From: Gammaproteobacteria bacterium
GTDB lineage: Bacteria > Pseudomonadota > Gammaproteobacteria > Arenicellales > Poriferihabitantaceae
DNA: 35,513 nucleotides
Assembly: GCA_012103395.1 (NCBI GenBank)
Contig: WLWV01000007.1
Location: 1-35,513 of the forward strand
Direction: 5' to 3'
Position 1 is the stretch's first letter. The number at the start of each line of letters is the position of its first letter. Both the position numbers and the translations under genes were made by a program. Positions 34,813 through 35,513 of this stretch are shown here, one piece after another. The notes under the pieces are model-generated. The model was not told the origin of the DNA, searched no databases, and saw only the letters and a program-made list of their open reading frames with translations.

Positions 34813-35427
34813 ATGCTGCGCGCTGAATTAGGGTTGGGTGTCGCAATTATAAGAATATTGATGTTGGGATTGGTAACGGTTGTTGGTTTGTTAGTCGTGC
34901 CAATTTTTACAATATCATCAGTGAATCTCCGATATGGACTTACTAGGACCTAGCATACTTGGGTGTTACATATCTTGGGAATTCGGTGCGAGCTCTCGGG
35001 GGATGAATTCTCCGCAGGTTCGCTTTTGGTGTCGAATCATGTGTCTTGGGCCGATATTTGCTTGATTGGTTCAGCATTCCCCGTTACCTTTTTGGCTGGA
35101 AGTAAGATTGGCAAATGGCCCGTTCTTGGTTGGCTGATGAACAAAGCGGGTACGCTATTTATTGATCGGGGGCGAGGTGCCGAAAGAGCGAGTCGCGAGG
35201 TTGCAAATTTACTGGCAACAGGGAACAGCGTCGCTATTTTTCCAGAAGGCAGAACATCGGATGGTAAATCGGTTGGCAAATTCCATGCCCGCTTATATCA
35301 AGCAGCGACGGCAGCAAATAAGAACGTTCAAGCTGTTGGTATACGCTATGAGGATAAGCTTGGAAACCGGGTAGCTGATGTGAGATGGATTGTGCAACCC
35401 TACGTCTGTAACTTCGGTTTAGTTTGA
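34813..35427 (+). pseudogene. PlsC-type acyltransferase, in-frame stop and IS-truncated 3' end
   Basis: A 1-acylglycerol-3-phosphate acyltransferase-like gene. From ATG 34813 the frame reads a membrane segment (LMLGLVTVVGLLVVPIFTIS), then RYGLTRT and a TAG at 34951. The same frame continues HTWVLHILGIRCELSGDEFS. The catalytic NHVSWADI (HX4D) and FPEGRTSDGKSVGKF (acceptor site) motifs follow. One CAG-to-TAG change would explain the stop. The track's ORF from GTG 34963 is only the downstream part. The C-terminal 60-100 residues are missing: after RYEDKLGNRVADV the sequence runs into an IS256-family element. Relatives acylate lysophosphatidic acid or lyso-ornithine lipid. Confidence 0.8.
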
Positions 35428-35513
35428 GTCATTATTGTCGTTCCACACGATATATCGCTTGTCGGCATTGCTCCATTCATCGTCAATCTCAACGAGAATG
35501 GCACTGACAAGCC
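35419..35513 (-). mobile_element. C-terminal end of an IS256-family transposase (partial)
   Basis: On the minus strand the last bases encode LVSAILVEIDDEWSNADKRY, then IVWND and a TAA at 35419-35421. This matches the usual C-terminus of IS256/Mutator-type transposases (hydrophobic segment, E..DEW, RY). The rest of the element lies beyond the window. The element end should be near 35385-35415; I could not define the terminal inverted repeat with only one end present. Confidence 0.7.

Noticed and set aside
1-35513. CRISPR arrays, tRNA or rRNA genes, prophage modules
   Set aside because: No regularly spaced repeats, no tRNA-like cloverleaf with a TTCGANNC arm, and no structural phage genes were noticed.

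Overview
The window looks like chromosome of a mid-GC gammaproteobacterium. The strongest evidence is the housekeeping block at the right end: petABC (cytochrome bc1) followed by sspA-sspB and then hslV-hslU, together with a TatD-type nuclease, a TrxC-type thioredoxin and short SD-led operons. I cannot assign a genus from sequence alone.

Layout. (1) 0.2-3 kb: a histidine/opine-type polar amino-acid ABC uptake operon with two intact permeases. Its ATPase has a short internal deletion and its binding protein is cut to about 40% of normal length. (2) 3.5-7.7 kb: two nearly identical PEP-mutase/isocitrate-lyase-family genes form an 865-bp direct repeat around two exported NTF2/SnoaL-like proteins and a divergent LysR regulator. 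A 70-bp palindromic REP-like element has replaced the start of one PEP-mutase copy and the end of a small secreted-protein gene, and a second copy lies at 7.8 kb. (3) 7.9-8.9 kb: a pentapeptide-repeat/WD40 remnant broken at a C12 tract. (4) 9-17 kb: TatD, an EamA exporter, a 2-oxoglutarate/Fe(II) oxygenase, a CMD-family peroxidase-like protein, a complete amino-acid ABC transporter split over both strands, and a creatininase-family amidohydrolase; this is plausibly a set for uptake and breakdown of a small nitrogen compound. (5) 17-19.7 kb: TrxC, an MFS exporter and a ChaC-like gamma-glutamylcyclotransferase. (6) 19.9-25.3 kb: an ABC-2 exporter (ATPase intact, permease frameshifted) directly upstream of a 1220-residue lipoprotein of unknown function. 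(7) 25.4-28.6 kb: a frameshifted bicupin, a cytoplasmic molybdopterin oxidoreductase and a stand-alone Lrp-type ligand domain. (8) 28.9-34.8 kb: petABC, sspAB, hslVU. (9) 34.8 kb to the end: a PlsC-type acyltransferase with an in-frame stop, then cut off by the end of an IS256-family element.

The most striking overall property is the number of damaged accessory genes (about nine) next to an intact core block. That suggests relaxed selection, a young host-associated or recently bottlenecked genome, or in part uncorrected assembly indels. No tRNA, rRNA, CRISPR array or complete prophage was seen. The least explained intact gene is the giant lipoprotein, which has three related Cys-pair modules at its C-terminus.
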